Below, piece after piece: positions 9,442 through 22,120 of a stretch of DNA of 64,000 bases. The position numbers and the translations under genes were made by a program. Origin of the DNA: Rosellinia necatrix (taxonomy: Eukaryota; Ascomycota; Sordariomycetes; Xylariales; Xylariaceae); assembly GCA_021209875.1 (NCBI GenBank), contig JAGYVD010000001.1, forward strand, positions 4,216,001 through 4,280,000, read 5' to 3'. How positions within the stretch are numbered: the first letter of the stretch is position 1; each line of letters opens with the position of its first letter. The notes below the pieces were generated by a model. It searched no databases. It was given only the letters and a program-made list of their open reading frames with translations, and was not told the DNA's origin.

Positions 9442-12400
9442 GGGGGTTTGGTTGCGTGTGGTTGGTGATGCGTTGGGGGGATTATCTTGTGCTAATTAAT
9501 GTTTAATGTCTATTATATGATCCCACCACCTTACGATGTTTGTACTTCATCTAATGACTACGCTCTCTACCCAAGACGGGAACAACCAGATATTATAGCT
9601 ACGTTAAAATGGCTACATCGACATCTAGGTTGTAGGGTATCGCTGCGGAGCAACTGCTGTTGATTTGATATTATTTACAGCCAGCCTGCCACGATTGTCA
9701 ATCCTTCCCCCAGTCCGTAACAATGTATGAACTTACAGCCCGTCCTACGCGAAACACCGACGAGCTAAGAATCGCCTGCACCAACTGTGTGCGTGTGTGT
9801 GTGTGAGAGAGAGAGAGAGAGTCTTTAATGTCGAGGGGCTATCTACTGTTAGGGTACAGGATGTCCCAGCCTCTCAGGGGGTATCAGATGTAATATGCCT
9901 TTGCGTATACTGGTTTCGGGCTCGACTGTGCTTGCCGTATCTTAACCCCGTGCCTTGTGTTCATGACCGTTCACCTAGGTAGTATACCTCCTCCCGCCGT
10001 TCTAGGATATCTCGTGCTCGCTCTAGTAAAACCTGATGGGCAAACCAGGCAGCCCGGCTTCAGCTTAAGGGTTTCTGTGTATAAAGTCCCCCGGGTCGCA
10101 TTCGCCATATAATGCAACGTGAAGATATAGAAATGAGACGTATACGAGCTTGAGAACTCCATTTTACAAAGGCTACACTGGATACCTCCCTCAAATATAA
10201 GGATGATACAGCAAGATTAGTACAGCCTTGGTATTGAATCCTCTATATTGATTTCCGGATATAAGTAGAATGTTATTCCAGCTCAGGATGATCATATGCT
10301 CTTAGTGAGGTTGATCTTGGATTTTGTTAATTGCAACAACAGCGGCAGCAACATCAACATCAACAACAACAGCAACATCAACAGCATCTAATGTGACCAT
10401 AACCTTTTTCATCATCGGTCACCAAACACTTAGCCCAGCATCCAACCTCAAATGGTTTATGAACAACGGCACCGTGCGCGAAAGAGTTGTACCATACCAG
10501 CTAATTAACCGTACCTTGGCTTATAAACGACCAAGAACCTCATCCGCTCCAGAAATAGAAACCGTAGATTACGGTATTTCTTCCAAGGTATTATTCTTTG
10601 CTTCCCGATCCTCGCCTATTCATCACACCATCAGGGCACCTATCTATCAATCCATTAAACTCGGTAGCGAGTACACGTGGCATCCAGAGCACGATATAGG
10701 CAACGTTGGGCGATTCTCAACAATTTTTAATCCATGTTATCTTGATCACGTTGCCTGCCGGGCCATCATACCTGCCGCCAGCTACCAGTCGGGGGGGTTT
10801 GCGCCGTACCAGTTTCGTGTATTGATGGTAAATTGACCTTTCTTATCTTGGGGGACATATGGTGACTGCCGAGGACTCGATGAGGCCCTATCCGTGCTAA
10901 ATATACGTAGCACCTCACCCATAGAATCGCCGGCGTCGGATGCCATGGCGCCCAGCCTCATACACGTATCGCGATAGAGTGTCGTTCATGCGGCCTAGTT
11001 CCTGTTTGGTGTCGGTTCCGACATACAACCACGGGCCAGTACTTGGCGTGTTAGAAAAAACGTTAGTGAGTTCGGCGTGATTCTTATCTTGCCCTGACAA
11101 AATGAGGTGTGCCGCGCCTCTCGGCGAATGAAGGAACAGCAATGCCAATACAACTTCCAAGATTCTTGGCGGCATTAGACACAGCATGCTACTAGCCCTC
11201 GACGACATTATAGTATATCCCTCGTCCGGCTTTGTTGGTAAACCCTGGTCCATGCATCAACTAGCTGCCCCTCGAGAAATCGACATTTGGAGGTTCCCGG
11301 TTAGTATTAATAATAACCCAGCTAAAATATGCGGTTCACGAGCGCATACCGATGCCTCAACATCGAATTAGCGGTTCTACCCGGGACAGTCCCAATAATT
11401 CCCGCAACGGCCAACCCATTCCTGGCACGGGATGCCTTTACGCGGGGTAGTCATAAGGATCGGGTGTTGATCCGGCCCCATCCCGATCGTACTAACGGCA
11501 GGCAAGTCTTGCACACGTGTTATCCTCACCTCTTTTTTTTTTTTTTTTTTGTGAGACTCATGGATGCGAATACGATCATGCGAGGAGCCGCGAAGTTGAC
11601 ATTGTCCTATGTAAACATACCGATAGCTGACTAGTGATTGAACTTCCGGGCCCATTTATCTAGCGTTCGCCACCCCGTCGGCTTTTTCATTATGCGACAT
11701 CTGATTTATGGCTACCTGACTTACATGGCTGGCTGGGTGTAACGTATACAAAGAATAATACTGCCTCATCAACACTGGGCAGGAACCAGTGGCCAACCAG
11801 TCGTTCGGGAAATTTCCGCTCAGGCAGTATACTTCGCCCAGTAATATTGCTTGAAAGCATGTGCCGAGCGCGGCGCGCATATACTAATCATCGCATCTAG
11901 TCCTGGTAGGCGTTTACCCGCAGGGGTTTCTCGCAGTATGTGGCGGGAATGGGAACATGCCAATGTTTACACTTCTCCCTTGCAGTGTCCATTCCATCAT
12001 AGGGCATACCTGGCGATCGGGCTTATGAGAGCTCTTACACCAAAAGCACTCTGTATCACATTAACCGTGAAGACACCGTGAGTCAAAGTCACACAAATGA
12101 CTCGGCAAATAGGCTGATAATACGTCACTACATGTCGACGCTGAAAAAAGCGCTCGTGGATGTCCATTGCATCATCCACCCAAGAGAATTCGGAAGTGAT
12201 GTGTCACAAAGTTGATGAAGTTGTACCCAAGGGGATGACTAAATCTAGTCACATTGCCAGATTTCGGTGGAATGGAATGATACTCTATTACTGGTATTGG
12301 ATCTCCAGCTCTATCGAAATTTGAAACAAGACCCAACGTGTTAGTAAATGTGCGTACGCCACAATACGTATGTACCTGATTCCACATTTGCAGATTTTTG

Positions 12401-13272
12401 TTACGATCTAAGTATTATGGCTTGCTTCTGCATACATTTGGGGGATTCAGTGCGGCCCAGCCTCCTTGGAAATTTGGGCCTCCTGGCCGTATATAGGCAG
12501 GATACGATAAATAACCAGAGTTTGAAGTATAATGGATCCCGGTCCGATACTTTGATGATTTCCTGAGGGTCGGTGTACTGTAGGTGGTTTATAGGCTCCC
12601 CTTACAGTAAAAGAAATCACTGCCCATATCTAATTATGGCTAAAAATTAGAAGGGAGCTTAGAATAAATTCCATTTCCTATCTTAGTGATGAATCCCTGA
12701 ACTGAGGGGGAAAAAAAAACATACTTTTAATACAACGTCTAATCGGTGATTTAAACCCTACTGAGGGCAATAATATTAATTTATTCTATACAAAGGAATA
12801 TGTAGTTGTGTTTCCCTAATGTTACAATTATGATAATATTGGTTCTTGACGATTATATGTAATTACTCCCCCAAAATATTGGCAACAACAAATCGAAGTG
12901 TAGAGAATTGGCCAGATTTCTAAGCACATAAATACGAGTCAGGAATAGTTTGTAATGGTTGAGATATTTTTGAATTCTTTTTAGAGAGAGTATGTTAGTC
13001 GTTATAATATCAGCCATTGTAGGTCGGTTTGATACATGATGTGGTATGTGTACAGCCCATCAAGCTTAAGACATAAAAAAAAACAAATGAAAAAGCTAAA
13101 CCATAACTAACTAAATATACCCATCCATATCTGCCCCTGATATGTCCTGTAGACGGCCACCTGAGGCCAATGTCGTCAGGGGAAAAACAAAGGAAAAGGC
13201 CCAAAAACCATCCATACACCGCTAACCCCGTAAGAAAATCAATACCTAAACTAGCCGAGGTTTGTGTCAGTT
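9442..13272. other. Gene-poor region, 3.8 kb
   Basis: No supported gene. There is a (GT)n/(GA)n microsatellite at about 9790-9820, a CAA/CAG/CAT-rich repeat at about 10336-10390, a T run at 11533-11550, and AT-rich DNA at roughly 12600-13020. A 170-codon open frame at 10324 starts at a non-ATG codon and has no domain. The right end is probably the 3' flank of the minus-strand enzyme gene. Confidence 0.5.
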
Positions 13273-14659
13273 CTATAAGTCGCCGGCGAAAGAGGCCCCG
13301 CCGGCGTCCATATCCACAGCCATGCTGTGTTTGAGGCCGCAGACCTCGAAGAGCTTGACGGGGGTGATGTCGGCGGGGGTGCCGACGACGCCGTGGTTCT
13401 TGAGGCGCAGGAGGGTCTCGCGGATGGCGATGTAGGCCGGGGCGATGGTGGCGAAGCTGAAGATCATGATGCGGAAGCCCATCTTGCGGGCCTCGTCGAC
13501 GGTGATGAGCGGGCTCTTGCCGTTCTCGACCGAGTTGAGCAGCAGCGGCCAGGGCGCGAGGTCCTTCACGGCCTGGGCGGCCTGCTCCTTGGACGAGAAG
13601 CCCTCGAGCAGGCCGACGTCCGCGCCCTCGTCGCGCGCCATCCGCAGCCGCCGGATGCACTCGTCGTAGCCGAGGCTCTGGAGCGCGTCCGTGCGCGCGA
13701 TCAGCACGAAATCCGACTGCAGGCGCACGCGGGCCCCGTGGGCGGCGCGGATGCGCGCGATGTACTCGTCCGCGGGCACCACCTTCTTTCCGCCGAGATG
13801 CCCACACCGCTTCATCAGCACCTGGTCTTCTAGGTGGGCGCCTGCAACGCCGGAGCGGATGTATTGCTCGACGGTGCGAGCAGCCATGATGGGGCCTGTT
13901 ATAGAAGCTCGTTAGTATTGACGTGCCAATGAATTTCATGTCGAGTTATTCTTTTATTTATGTTTGTGTGTGAGTGAGGCGTCTTTGCTCATGGGGCTTC
14001 TCACCTCCGTAACCAGTATCCATATCAGCGATTAGGGGGGGGCCGAAGGGATCGAGGTTGGCGATCATCTCGGCGTTCTCACGCATCTCATGAAGCTGGG
14101 CGATGGCTAGATCGGGTTGACCAAGACGAGAGGCGGTGGTTCCTGCGCCAGTCTAAAAAAAAAAAATAAGCATTAGCCGATAACTGCCGGCAGAACGTTT
14201 CACGGACATAGAACTAAACGGAAGGATACTATTACGTACCATATACATAGCATTAAATCCTAGCTCGATAGCTGTTCTAGCTGATAGACCATCATAAACT
14301 CCAGGGCAGATAATGAGTTCATTGGTCTCAAAGATCATTTTTCGTAGTTTCTTAGCACCGGACATAGGTTCGCTGACGCTCGGAACGACATCATTGAGCG
14401 TTAGCCACTTGTTTGACTGGACAGCCATCTCTTCCTTTTCAGGAACACCTGTTCGAGGGCTGTCTAGGAAACCTTCACATGGTGAAGAGATCTCTGTTGA
14501 GTCTTCAGAGGCGATTTCAGTAGTGATGGGCTCAAGGGAAGGCTTGAAGGGCTCGTATTGTGGGCTGGGCCTGACATCTGCCGCTGTGGTCTCGATGATG
14601 ACAGAGGACTCAAGCTCGAGATGGGACACTGAGTCCGAAGGGATAGCGGAAGGAGCCAT
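13273..14659 (-). CDS. Isocitrate lyase/PEP mutase superfamily enzyme
   Basis: Three exons on the minus strand, 14659-14240, 14152-14005 and 13895-13273, give 396 residues. Splice sites are GTACGT/TAG and GTGAGA/CAG and both junctions preserve the fold. The segment ADMDTGYGG carries the Mg-binding Asp pair (D183, D185). The loop KRCGHL (K218-L223, catalytic Cys220) fits the isocitrate-lyase signature exactly. Size and lack of the long isocitrate-lyase insertion point to the oxaloacetate acetylhydrolase, dimethylmalate lyase or methylisocitrate lyase branch, all of which cleave or form C-C bonds in 2-hydroxy or 2-oxo diacids. About 90 N-terminal residues are Ser/Glu/Pro-rich and outside the usual domain. 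I chose the ATG at 14659; an in-frame codon at 14782 could add 41 residues. Confidence 0.85.
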
Positions 14660-17325
14660 TGCTGATTGGGAGAGAGTATAAAGGCGGAAGAACGAAGGGA
14701 TAGTAGAGGGAGGTTGTTGGTTGAAGATGGAATTGTGGCTGTTGTTGCTTAGGAACTCGAGATTTATTCCTCGATCAACCATGTATTTATATCCATCCTC
14801 GAGATTTCATCTCGCCCCAAACGCTGAGACACTCATAGATAATAGCCACCTGCCGAGACATTCGTCGTATTCATCCCCATCCCGCAGATATCTCCTTCTT
14901 ACTGTAATCGTCGGTCAACATGGGCCACTTCACTTGGCGCGGAGGCCCTCGGACTGCATTCTCGCAACCTAACAGCAGATCAGTACCGCGCGCCAAGGTG
15001 CTTTCACAAAAAAAACCCCAAAAGTTCACGATCCCCTGCGCGTCTAGCAAGCACTGTTATTGGCAAATCTATCGTCGATCCACACCGATATTCGGTTTCC
15101 GAAGGAATAGGCCAACCGGACGTCGTCCTCCGTATGCTATCTCTGTCCTTCCAAAGACGAACAAGATACGTGGTTATAGCTACGACGAACCGGTGAAGCA
15201 GCGGTGTCTCAATACGTTTTAGGTCTAACAGACATGTTTCGGTGTTGATACAAATGGTTAGTTTGTGTGGTGAAGGCGCCCAGTTGTTAGGGCTCTCTTC
15301 GGAGAGTGGACGCTCCTTCGGGCACTTGGCCTAAACTCAAGCCAGAGTATGTAGACCTGAGCAGATGTGCAGGCCGGCTAAGTTTTCGGTGCTACCTACC
15401 GTTAAATTGGACTTTTCGGGTGCGTTTATGTCTTGAGTCGTATCGCAGCGGATCTACCCGGTGTTGGCACAGCCACGATGCTGTCCATCTCGACATCCAT
15501 CGTCTCTCGATCGTTCCGGGGTAGCTCCCCGGTGACATACACTACACACTATCGCCACCGCGTCATGAGGCCTGATTCTATCGTGCTGGGGGAGAGGGAT
15601 GCTACTTCGTCTCTCTATCAACATACCTTGTCACTTGGCAGGACATAGTGATCATGTTTCCTGGGGGCCTCGTCTCTTCCCGGGCAGAGACACTGGTTCC
15701 CTGACGCCGAACCAAGTCTGTGACCGTGAATCGACCTGCAGGATGCCGCCATGGCCAAGTCGGAGAAACTTCCCAGCTCTCGTTACGAGACACCAGGCTG
15801 CGGATACCCTCGATTCTCCATATGGCGTCTACGTGACGTAACTGGTTGGAAAGGAAAATATGCGAAGAGCGGCTCGGCAGACTGGAATGACTCGTGATAG
15901 TGTAAGCTTGGCGTGAAAGGGTGCGTCTTGTTTGCTTGATAAGCTTGTTTTCTTTGTTTTGTTGGAACAAGGCTGATGACAGCCGCGTACCTGAACGCCA
16001 CCGAGTTGTTTATTGACGCCTCGGAAAGAGAGGGCCACGACCTTCCTTCCATCTACAGGGAGACCTCAGCGCGACCTGGGGGAAAACTCTCATGGGGGCG
16101 CTCACGGGCACTCGGGATATCTCCCCCATCATCTCAATATTGCTTTACAGCTCGCTGCTCTTAAACAAAGTCCGCTTCCTTGCCCCTGGCCGCTTGGCTC
16201 CGCAGACGGCTGCATGATCGATCCGCTGTCAGAGTTGACACGCAAACACCCAAAGCAGCTAAGATACCTGTATATAGGTAGCTGGCTCAAGTGTTCGGTC
16301 CTTTATAGTAGGTCATTGGCATGCATGGTGAACCGCTCACGACGGCTAGTCGTTGTCGACGGAGGGATTATCCTGACGCCGCCATCTTGGCAAACACTCG
16401 GCATACAGGTTCATTGCCGAAGATTTCAAGCCATTCTTCTCTTTTAGGACCGTGTGGCTGGCGTTCGAAAAGGCTAAGCGCTGCGACGACAAGCTAGAGG
16501 CTACACTATAGATATGGATACCATGTTACGTTCAGATGCGTCTCGCCCATGATTCCCACCTCACAGCGGGAAAAAAAACCCAGTCGGGGATGTGGTGTAA
16601 GTTGGATGCAAACCTGGCTCTCATATCATGTTACCAACTCACATACTTACATAGTGTACTTAGATACTTACATACTTACCTATGGGCATGTTTCCCTCCG
16701 GGTAGAGGATCTGCGTCTGGGCGGCGTCGGCGGCCTCTCGTCTGGACGTGTGTGGTTACAATAACGGCAAAGCTCACAAAGGCCGCTGCATACCAAGCTC
16801 GCTGCTTCTATCTATTTGTTATGATGGCGGGCTAGCCTATGCCCGGGGGAGAAAAGGGAAAGAGAGGGAGAGTCGACAACGTCATTGCCATGGCTATAGT
16901 TCTTCTCGCCGTCTTCTTCCTGAGATAGATATATTTCAAGGGTGGCCCCCTGTGTCTGGGCACGCGACGATCGTCGTAACGACGACCTCGGACGTCTATA
17001 ACTTGCGCACGTCCCGGTGGACGGGCAAGGTCATCGCATGGGGCCAAGCCACCCTTATCAACCGAAACCGCCGAAGTTGTCTCGCGTAACATGTTCGCTA
17101 GAGGAATTACTGTTAGCCAAGCACGAGTGGGCGCTGGTCGATTATCTCGGCAGCTCCTCGGAGTACCGGATCCGGACCGGGCCAGCGGGCCGCTGTAGGG
17201 TGCGGCATTGGCGATAGGGGGGGGGCCTGGCGAAGAGGCTCTACGATCGGGCACGGAGGAGCTGGTGTGGTGGGAGGATATCTCAGGGTTTCTGAGATCT
17301 TATCCGCGCTACACCAACGGTGCCT

Positions 17326-17388
17326 GGGGGGGTTGGGTTGGGTTAGGGGTTAGGGGAGACGGGGGAGACAGGGGAGACGGGGGAGAGA
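17326..17388 (+). repeat. Telomere-like G tract plus 9-bp minisatellite
   Basis: At 17326-17356 the plus strand reads GGGTTGGGTTGGGTTAGGGG-like units followed by a second TTAGGGG. Four 9-bp units of GGGGAGACG/A type follow at 17353-17388. The fungal telomere unit is TTAGGG, so the first part resembles a short degenerate interstitial telomere sequence. Confidence 0.6.
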
Positions 17389-17716
17389 ACGTGTTGTGTA
17401 GGAGAAATATCCCGGACAGTCTTGGTAACGGGCTTGGTAGGTGGATAAGACCCTCTTACCCACCTACTAATACCATAACGCTACTGATACCATCACTTAG
17501 ATAGTACCTAGTGTAGCCGGCTTAGACACGCTAGAACCCTTGGCTGCAGTTCAAATGGCGTCCCCATCTGGTAATTTCCGTCTAACCAGACATTTTTTTA
17601 CGCATAACATACCGTGCTTCACGTTACTCAACTGGCGTTACATTAACCAAGTAGCGTACAGTTTCCTTCACGGTGAGGCATTTGCAGGCACGTCCGCAAC
17701 ACGCGCACTAACATTA

Positions 17717-17822
17717 CACATACATACATACATACATACATACACACACATACAGGCACACATACAGGCACACACACACACACACATATACACACATACA
17801 CATATATACACACATACACTTA
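17717..17822 (+). repeat. CATA/CA microsatellite
   Basis: The plus strand shows repeated CATA units that pass into CACACA and CATATA units over about 105 bp. No coding potential is implied; the open frames crossing it are repeat artefacts. Confidence 0.85.
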
Positions 17823-18261
17823 TACGGGTCACATATACATGCCCAGATCAACAATGTAATGTACAGCTCGCGTAACAGCAACTCGTCAAGGATGCTCATC
17901 TCCCGGCCTCTCTCCCGAATAGATATACCGAGTATCCACGAATCGATAGTAAGAAAAAACTACTAGCCTCTCGGCTTGGTCCTGGCGCAGATCACGCGAC
18001 TATCCCATCAGCCGCTTCATTTCCTCCCGGCTCGGCGCATCCCCTTTTTTTTTTGCCCAGGAAACCAAAAAAAAAAAAAAAATTAAAAAAAAAAGAAAGG
18101 AAGAAACGATGGGTTAGCTAATAATTCCCTGCTACCCCCCCCCTTAATCGATTGACCTCCGGATCCTCAGCCAGCCATTCAACTTGCGTTCCAGTCCAAT
18201 TATCAACTTCTAAACGCACCCGCCACATTAATCATTGTCCATTCACATCAGCCCACTTACA

Positions 18262-19487
18262 ATGTTGTTGGACGAAGAGAAGGCTGCACCGCCAAATGTC
18301 GGCGACAACAGTTCGTCCGAGCAACTCGCCAAACCAAACGCCGGGTCTAGTTTTCTCAGCAGGTTTTCTGAGGACCTCGACCCACGCTTCGTTTACTTGC
18401 CTCTGCTCGTCTGCTGCTTCGTCACCGGACTCACAGATGGCACATTGTATAACGGTATGTGGCCTCCAAGCAAAAAACGAAAGAAAAAAAAAAATCCCTC
18501 AGAATGTCTGGCTAACGTTTCTCCAGCGTACGGCACTTTCGTGTCAATGCAGACTGGTGAGTTGCCCCTGGCGAAACATCAGGCTTAAGGAGGGGTGATG
18601 AAACCCACGGATGAAAGAAATGACCTCTGACGCAATTATCCAGGAAACACCGTTTTCGTGGCGCTGGGTACGTCGGGGCAGAATAATAGGCCCTATGGAT
18701 GGGCTCGCTCTTGTAAGTGAATACTTTCAATTTCTCGGAAGGAAGGCCGGCGTCAAGAATCCAGCCTTCACTTGCTCTTATACAAGGAGGAAGAGGAAGG
18801 GGGGGGGGACTGGAGCACAGACAGCTATATAAGACGCAAGAAGGGGAAGGGGGTGTGGAGAGTGGGGGTGAGGAGAGAGAGAGAGAGAGAGAGGGAGACA
18901 GAGTAAGGGATTAATTAAGTGAGGCCCCTGAGCTGACAGCGATGAACCCAGTGACGTCCATCGGCTCGTTCGTGGTCGGGTGCGTGTCGTTCTCGCGGTT
19001 CCACGGGCTGATCGGGCGCGGGCGGCAGCGGCGCACCGTGTTCATCTCGTTCCTGGCGCAGACCATCTTCGTGTCGCTGGCGGCGGGCCTGATCCAGGGG
19101 GGCCTGATCGACGGGCGGTACCCGTCGCGGCGGGACCCGGCGGACGTGGACTTCCGGGAGCTGGCGCCCATCGCGCTGCTCTCGTTCCAGGCCGCCGGCC
19201 AGATCGTCAACAGCCGCGGCCTCGGTGTCGCCGAGGTCCCTACCGTCGTCATCACCACCCTGCTCTGCGACCTCGTCAGCGACCCCAACATCTTCGCCCC
19301 CTTCGCCCAGAACCCCAAGCGCAACAAGCGCGCCGTCGCCTTCACCCTCACCCTCGTCGGCGCCATCGCCGGCGGCTTCATCTCTAAGGCCACCGGCCTC
19401 GTGCAGAACAGTCTGTGGCTCGTCGCCGCGCTGAAGCTTGCCATTACCGTCTTCTGGCTCTTCTGTGGCAAGGAGAAGGAGTCGTAG
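18262..19487 (+). CDS. DUF1275 (YoaK-type) integral membrane protein
   Basis: Four exons, 18262-18454, 18527-18556, 18644-18712 and 18940-19487, give 279 residues. Donors are GTATGT, GTGAGT, GTAAGT, and all acceptors are CAG. The second exon is only 30 bp. The N-terminal half contains YLPLLVCCFVTGLTDGTLYN, the first DUF1275 helix with its Thr-Asp pair, followed by AYGTFVSMQTGNTVFVALG, the hallmark QTGN segment of the family. The last exon supplies the remaining membrane helices, and hydrophobic segments total about six. Family members are predicted transporters or permease-like proteins of unknown substrate. The fourth acceptor (18939) is the least certain boundary because the preceding intron is 227 bp and purine-rich. 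Confidence 0.85.
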
Positions 19488-20070
19488 ATAGATAGAAATG
19501 ACCCGATACTCTCGGGCGTGAGTTGGGGACTCTGGACATCTTGTAGATGGAGGGGGAAAGAAAGGTAGATGATAGATGGCATGACATGACATGGCATAGC
19601 GAAGCATAAATGCATTATGAGATCCACGGGGTTATAGAGCACGTACGGTATCAATTTTTTAATCACTCATAGAATTTGGAATTTGGAATTTTTTTAGCAG
19701 GCCATACATATCTCGACCATTTTCGAATCACCACATTCGTTGTTTGATTATCTGTGGGAATACATCGTAGTCCATCAGTCATCCAATCCTTCCTCCCCCT
19801 GTGCTCCGTACCGACCAGCCAGTACCACGAGTACGACGACATTCATCCATCCATCCATCATCCATACCACATCCAATATCATCCCACATGCCCAAAACCA
19901 GACCAGGAATCAACTAGAAGGGGGGTTTAAAAAAAACAAAACAAAAAACGCCCTAACATGGAACACGACTGGGAATCATAAAACCAAAAAAAAAAAAAAG
20001 TAACATAAAATCTTCGCTCGTCCCTCCCACGCGCACTTTTCCTTGCCGTGGGAGGCAAAGTCTCCCTCAC
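19488..20070. other. Convergent intergenic spacer
   Basis: This lies between the 3' ends of the DUF1275 gene and the minus-strand membrane protein gene. It holds CATC repeats at about 19845-19860 and A-rich tracts near 19927-20000, but no gene. Confidence 0.6.
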
Positions 20071-22120
20071 TTATTCGTTCACGACGCTATAGCGCGAGTA
20101 CCTCGATGTCGGGCCGGCCATGCCCTCCTCCGCCGCGCGGCCGCTGATCTTGCGGCGGTACCCGGCGTTCGCGGCGCTGCCCAGGTCGTAGTCGTTTCCG
20201 GACGAGACCTGGCGACCACCACCACCGCCGCCGCCGCCGCCGCCACCGTCGGCCTCCCTCCGCTCCCCGCCGTACATGATGGGCGGCGTGGAGCTCTTCA
20301 GCTCGCCGTACGGCTTCGAGTAGAACTGGTCGTCGGGCTGGATCGACGAGCTCCTGTTCCCCCCCCGCCCCCGCCCGCCTGGCTGCGCCTCCAGGCGCCG
20401 AGGATCGTCGGCCGGCGCGCCGGGGCCGGACCCGGGGGCCGCGTCCGCGTCCGCGACGTCCCGGCTGCCGCTCACGCTGCGGCGGTTCGCGCTCACCTCC
20501 GCGAAGGGCGTCGCCGCCGTCGTCTTCCTCGGCGGCTGGGGGTTCATGCGCAGCGGGTCCGGGGTCATGCTCTTCATGACGTCGATGGGGCCGTCGTAGT
20601 CGTCGTCCTCGAGCTCGGAGATGTCGCCGTCTTCGTCGGCGACGTCGGGGCGCATCGCGTTCTCCCGCTCGGAATCGGAGTCGTCGTACCGCCGGCTGAG
20701 CGCCTCGTACGCCTTGCTCCGCTCCGCGGCCGCCCGCTCGCTCGCGTTGATGACGCGCTGCCGCTGCTGCGTGCGGTTGATGAGCGACTCGGACGCGTAC
20801 CAGGCCTCGGTGAACTTGCCGACGCGCGTCGGCGACGGGTTCGCCGCGGCGGGCCGTCCCGCGCGGTGGCTGTCCCGCTCGGGCGAGGACGGCGCCGGGG
20901 AGCTGGGCGAGGGGAATGGGATCTCGACGTAGCTGCCCCGCTGCGCCAGCCTGGGATTCGACTTGCGCTTCTGGTCGGCGCTGGACACGACGGCGGCGGC
21001 GCTGCCGCTGTTGCGGGGCGAGTTGCCCGGCGTGATCTGGTATTGCCGGCTGGGCAGGTCGACGCGGGAGTCGCGCTTCGACGACGAGGCGAGGGAGTCC
21101 TGGGAGTTGCTCCGCGTGTGCATGAACGGGATGCTCGGCGGCCTCGACAGGTCCTCGTACGGCGCCCCGGAGCGGCGGTGTCCCTCGAGAGGCGTCGACA
21201 GACGTTTGCTGTTCTCCGACAGCGTGGTATAGCTGCTCCCTACCGACGACTTGTTGCGCTTGTGTGCGCGTGACGTCAAGTTACTCTCTAGAGGGTTCAT
21301 GTCCGGTGGCATGTTGGCGATGCGTTTGAACATCAGACCTAAGTAGACGGATATGCTGAGTGACAAGGCGTGTAAGCCGATCCCGGTGAGAAGCGCGTAG
21401 TGCTCGGCCTCGATGAGCGCCGGGAGTAGAGCCTTGTCATCTAGGATCGTCTCCCAGCTACTGCTTTCGTTCATCACCGTAATGGTCCCGAAAGCATAGA
21501 ATGGCAAGATAGCCAAGTCAGTGATACCGGCGAACAACTGGTACGCAGCCGAGGAAGCTGGTGGTCTTGCTCGCGCGGGCCTGGCAAGATGGTAGATAGC
21601 GTAAGTACTACAGACGACAATAACACTAGGCTGTGAACTGAATTAGTCTTCAACGCATTGAGAAATATAGCAGTTAAGGTGACCATACTGCGATACGTAA
21701 GATCCAAGCTACAAGTGCCGGCACATTGGAGATGAGAATCATGAGAGTGAGGAGCCCAGCACCCGCGACCAGCTCGAAGGCACGCAAGACGAGTTGAAGA
21801 TATCTCGTCCATTTAATCAACGACTTCGTGATATCGCTCATGGGCCGGAAATTGTATGTGCGGCCGGTGGGCACCGCCTGAGCGCTACCACAGCATATAT
21901 GTCAGCTTTTAAGCACCGAGACCATACCCTACGTGGCGTGGAGGACTGAGGGGACTTACTCGGGGTGTCGGTTGAAGGATACGAGAGGGCCTTTCTTCTT
22001 GGGCTTCTTGGCCTTTACTTCCCAGCTCGCCCTCGTCACGGCCTTGGGGTCGAATCCCTTCTCCGGCAACCGCGAGTCGGCACCGACCGCATCGTACATG
22101 TACGGTTGCTGTGCCCCCAT
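20071..22120 (-). CDS. Multi-span membrane protein with long disordered tail
   Basis: Three minus-strand exons, 22120-21960, 21884-21689 and 21630-20071, give 638 residues. The donors (GTAAGT, GTATGG) and acceptors (TAG, CAG) keep frame, and exon 3 continues with SVIVVCSTYAIYHL into the long open frame. Four to five hydrophobic segments lie within roughly residues 75-230: LVLRAFELVAGAGLLTLMIL, NVPALVAWILRIA, SVIVVCSTYAIYHL, FAGITDLAILPFYAFGTITV and LLTGIGLHALSLSISVYLGL. The remaining 400 residues are polar, rich in Ser, Arg, Pro and Asp, and contain an 11-Gly run near the C-terminus, so they are probably cytosolic and disordered. The overall plan resembles uncharacterised fungal MARVEL-like or plasma-membrane proteins, but I cannot name a family. 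Confidence 0.8.

Larger units (their letters stand above)
14660..18261. other. Gene-poor region, 3.6 kb
   Basis: No supported gene. Open frames here are short and lack domain signatures. Features seen are a G-rich telomere-like tract with a 9-bp minisatellite at 17326-17388, a (CATA)/(CA)n microsatellite at 17717-17822, poly-A runs around 18067-18100, and the likely promoter of the DUF1275 gene at the right end. Confidence 0.5.

Noticed and set aside
10324..10836. 170-codon plus-strand open frame
   Set aside because: It begins at a TTG, starts in a CAA/CAG-type repeat, has no domain signature and no supporting neighbour.
10915..11253. 112-codon minus-strand frame with a hydrophobic stretch
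   Set aside because: The hydrophobic segment looks like a signal anchor but nothing after it matches a family. Left unannotated.
16013..16447. 144-codon plus-strand frame
   Set aside because: No domain, odd composition, surrounded by gene-poor DNA; not supportable.
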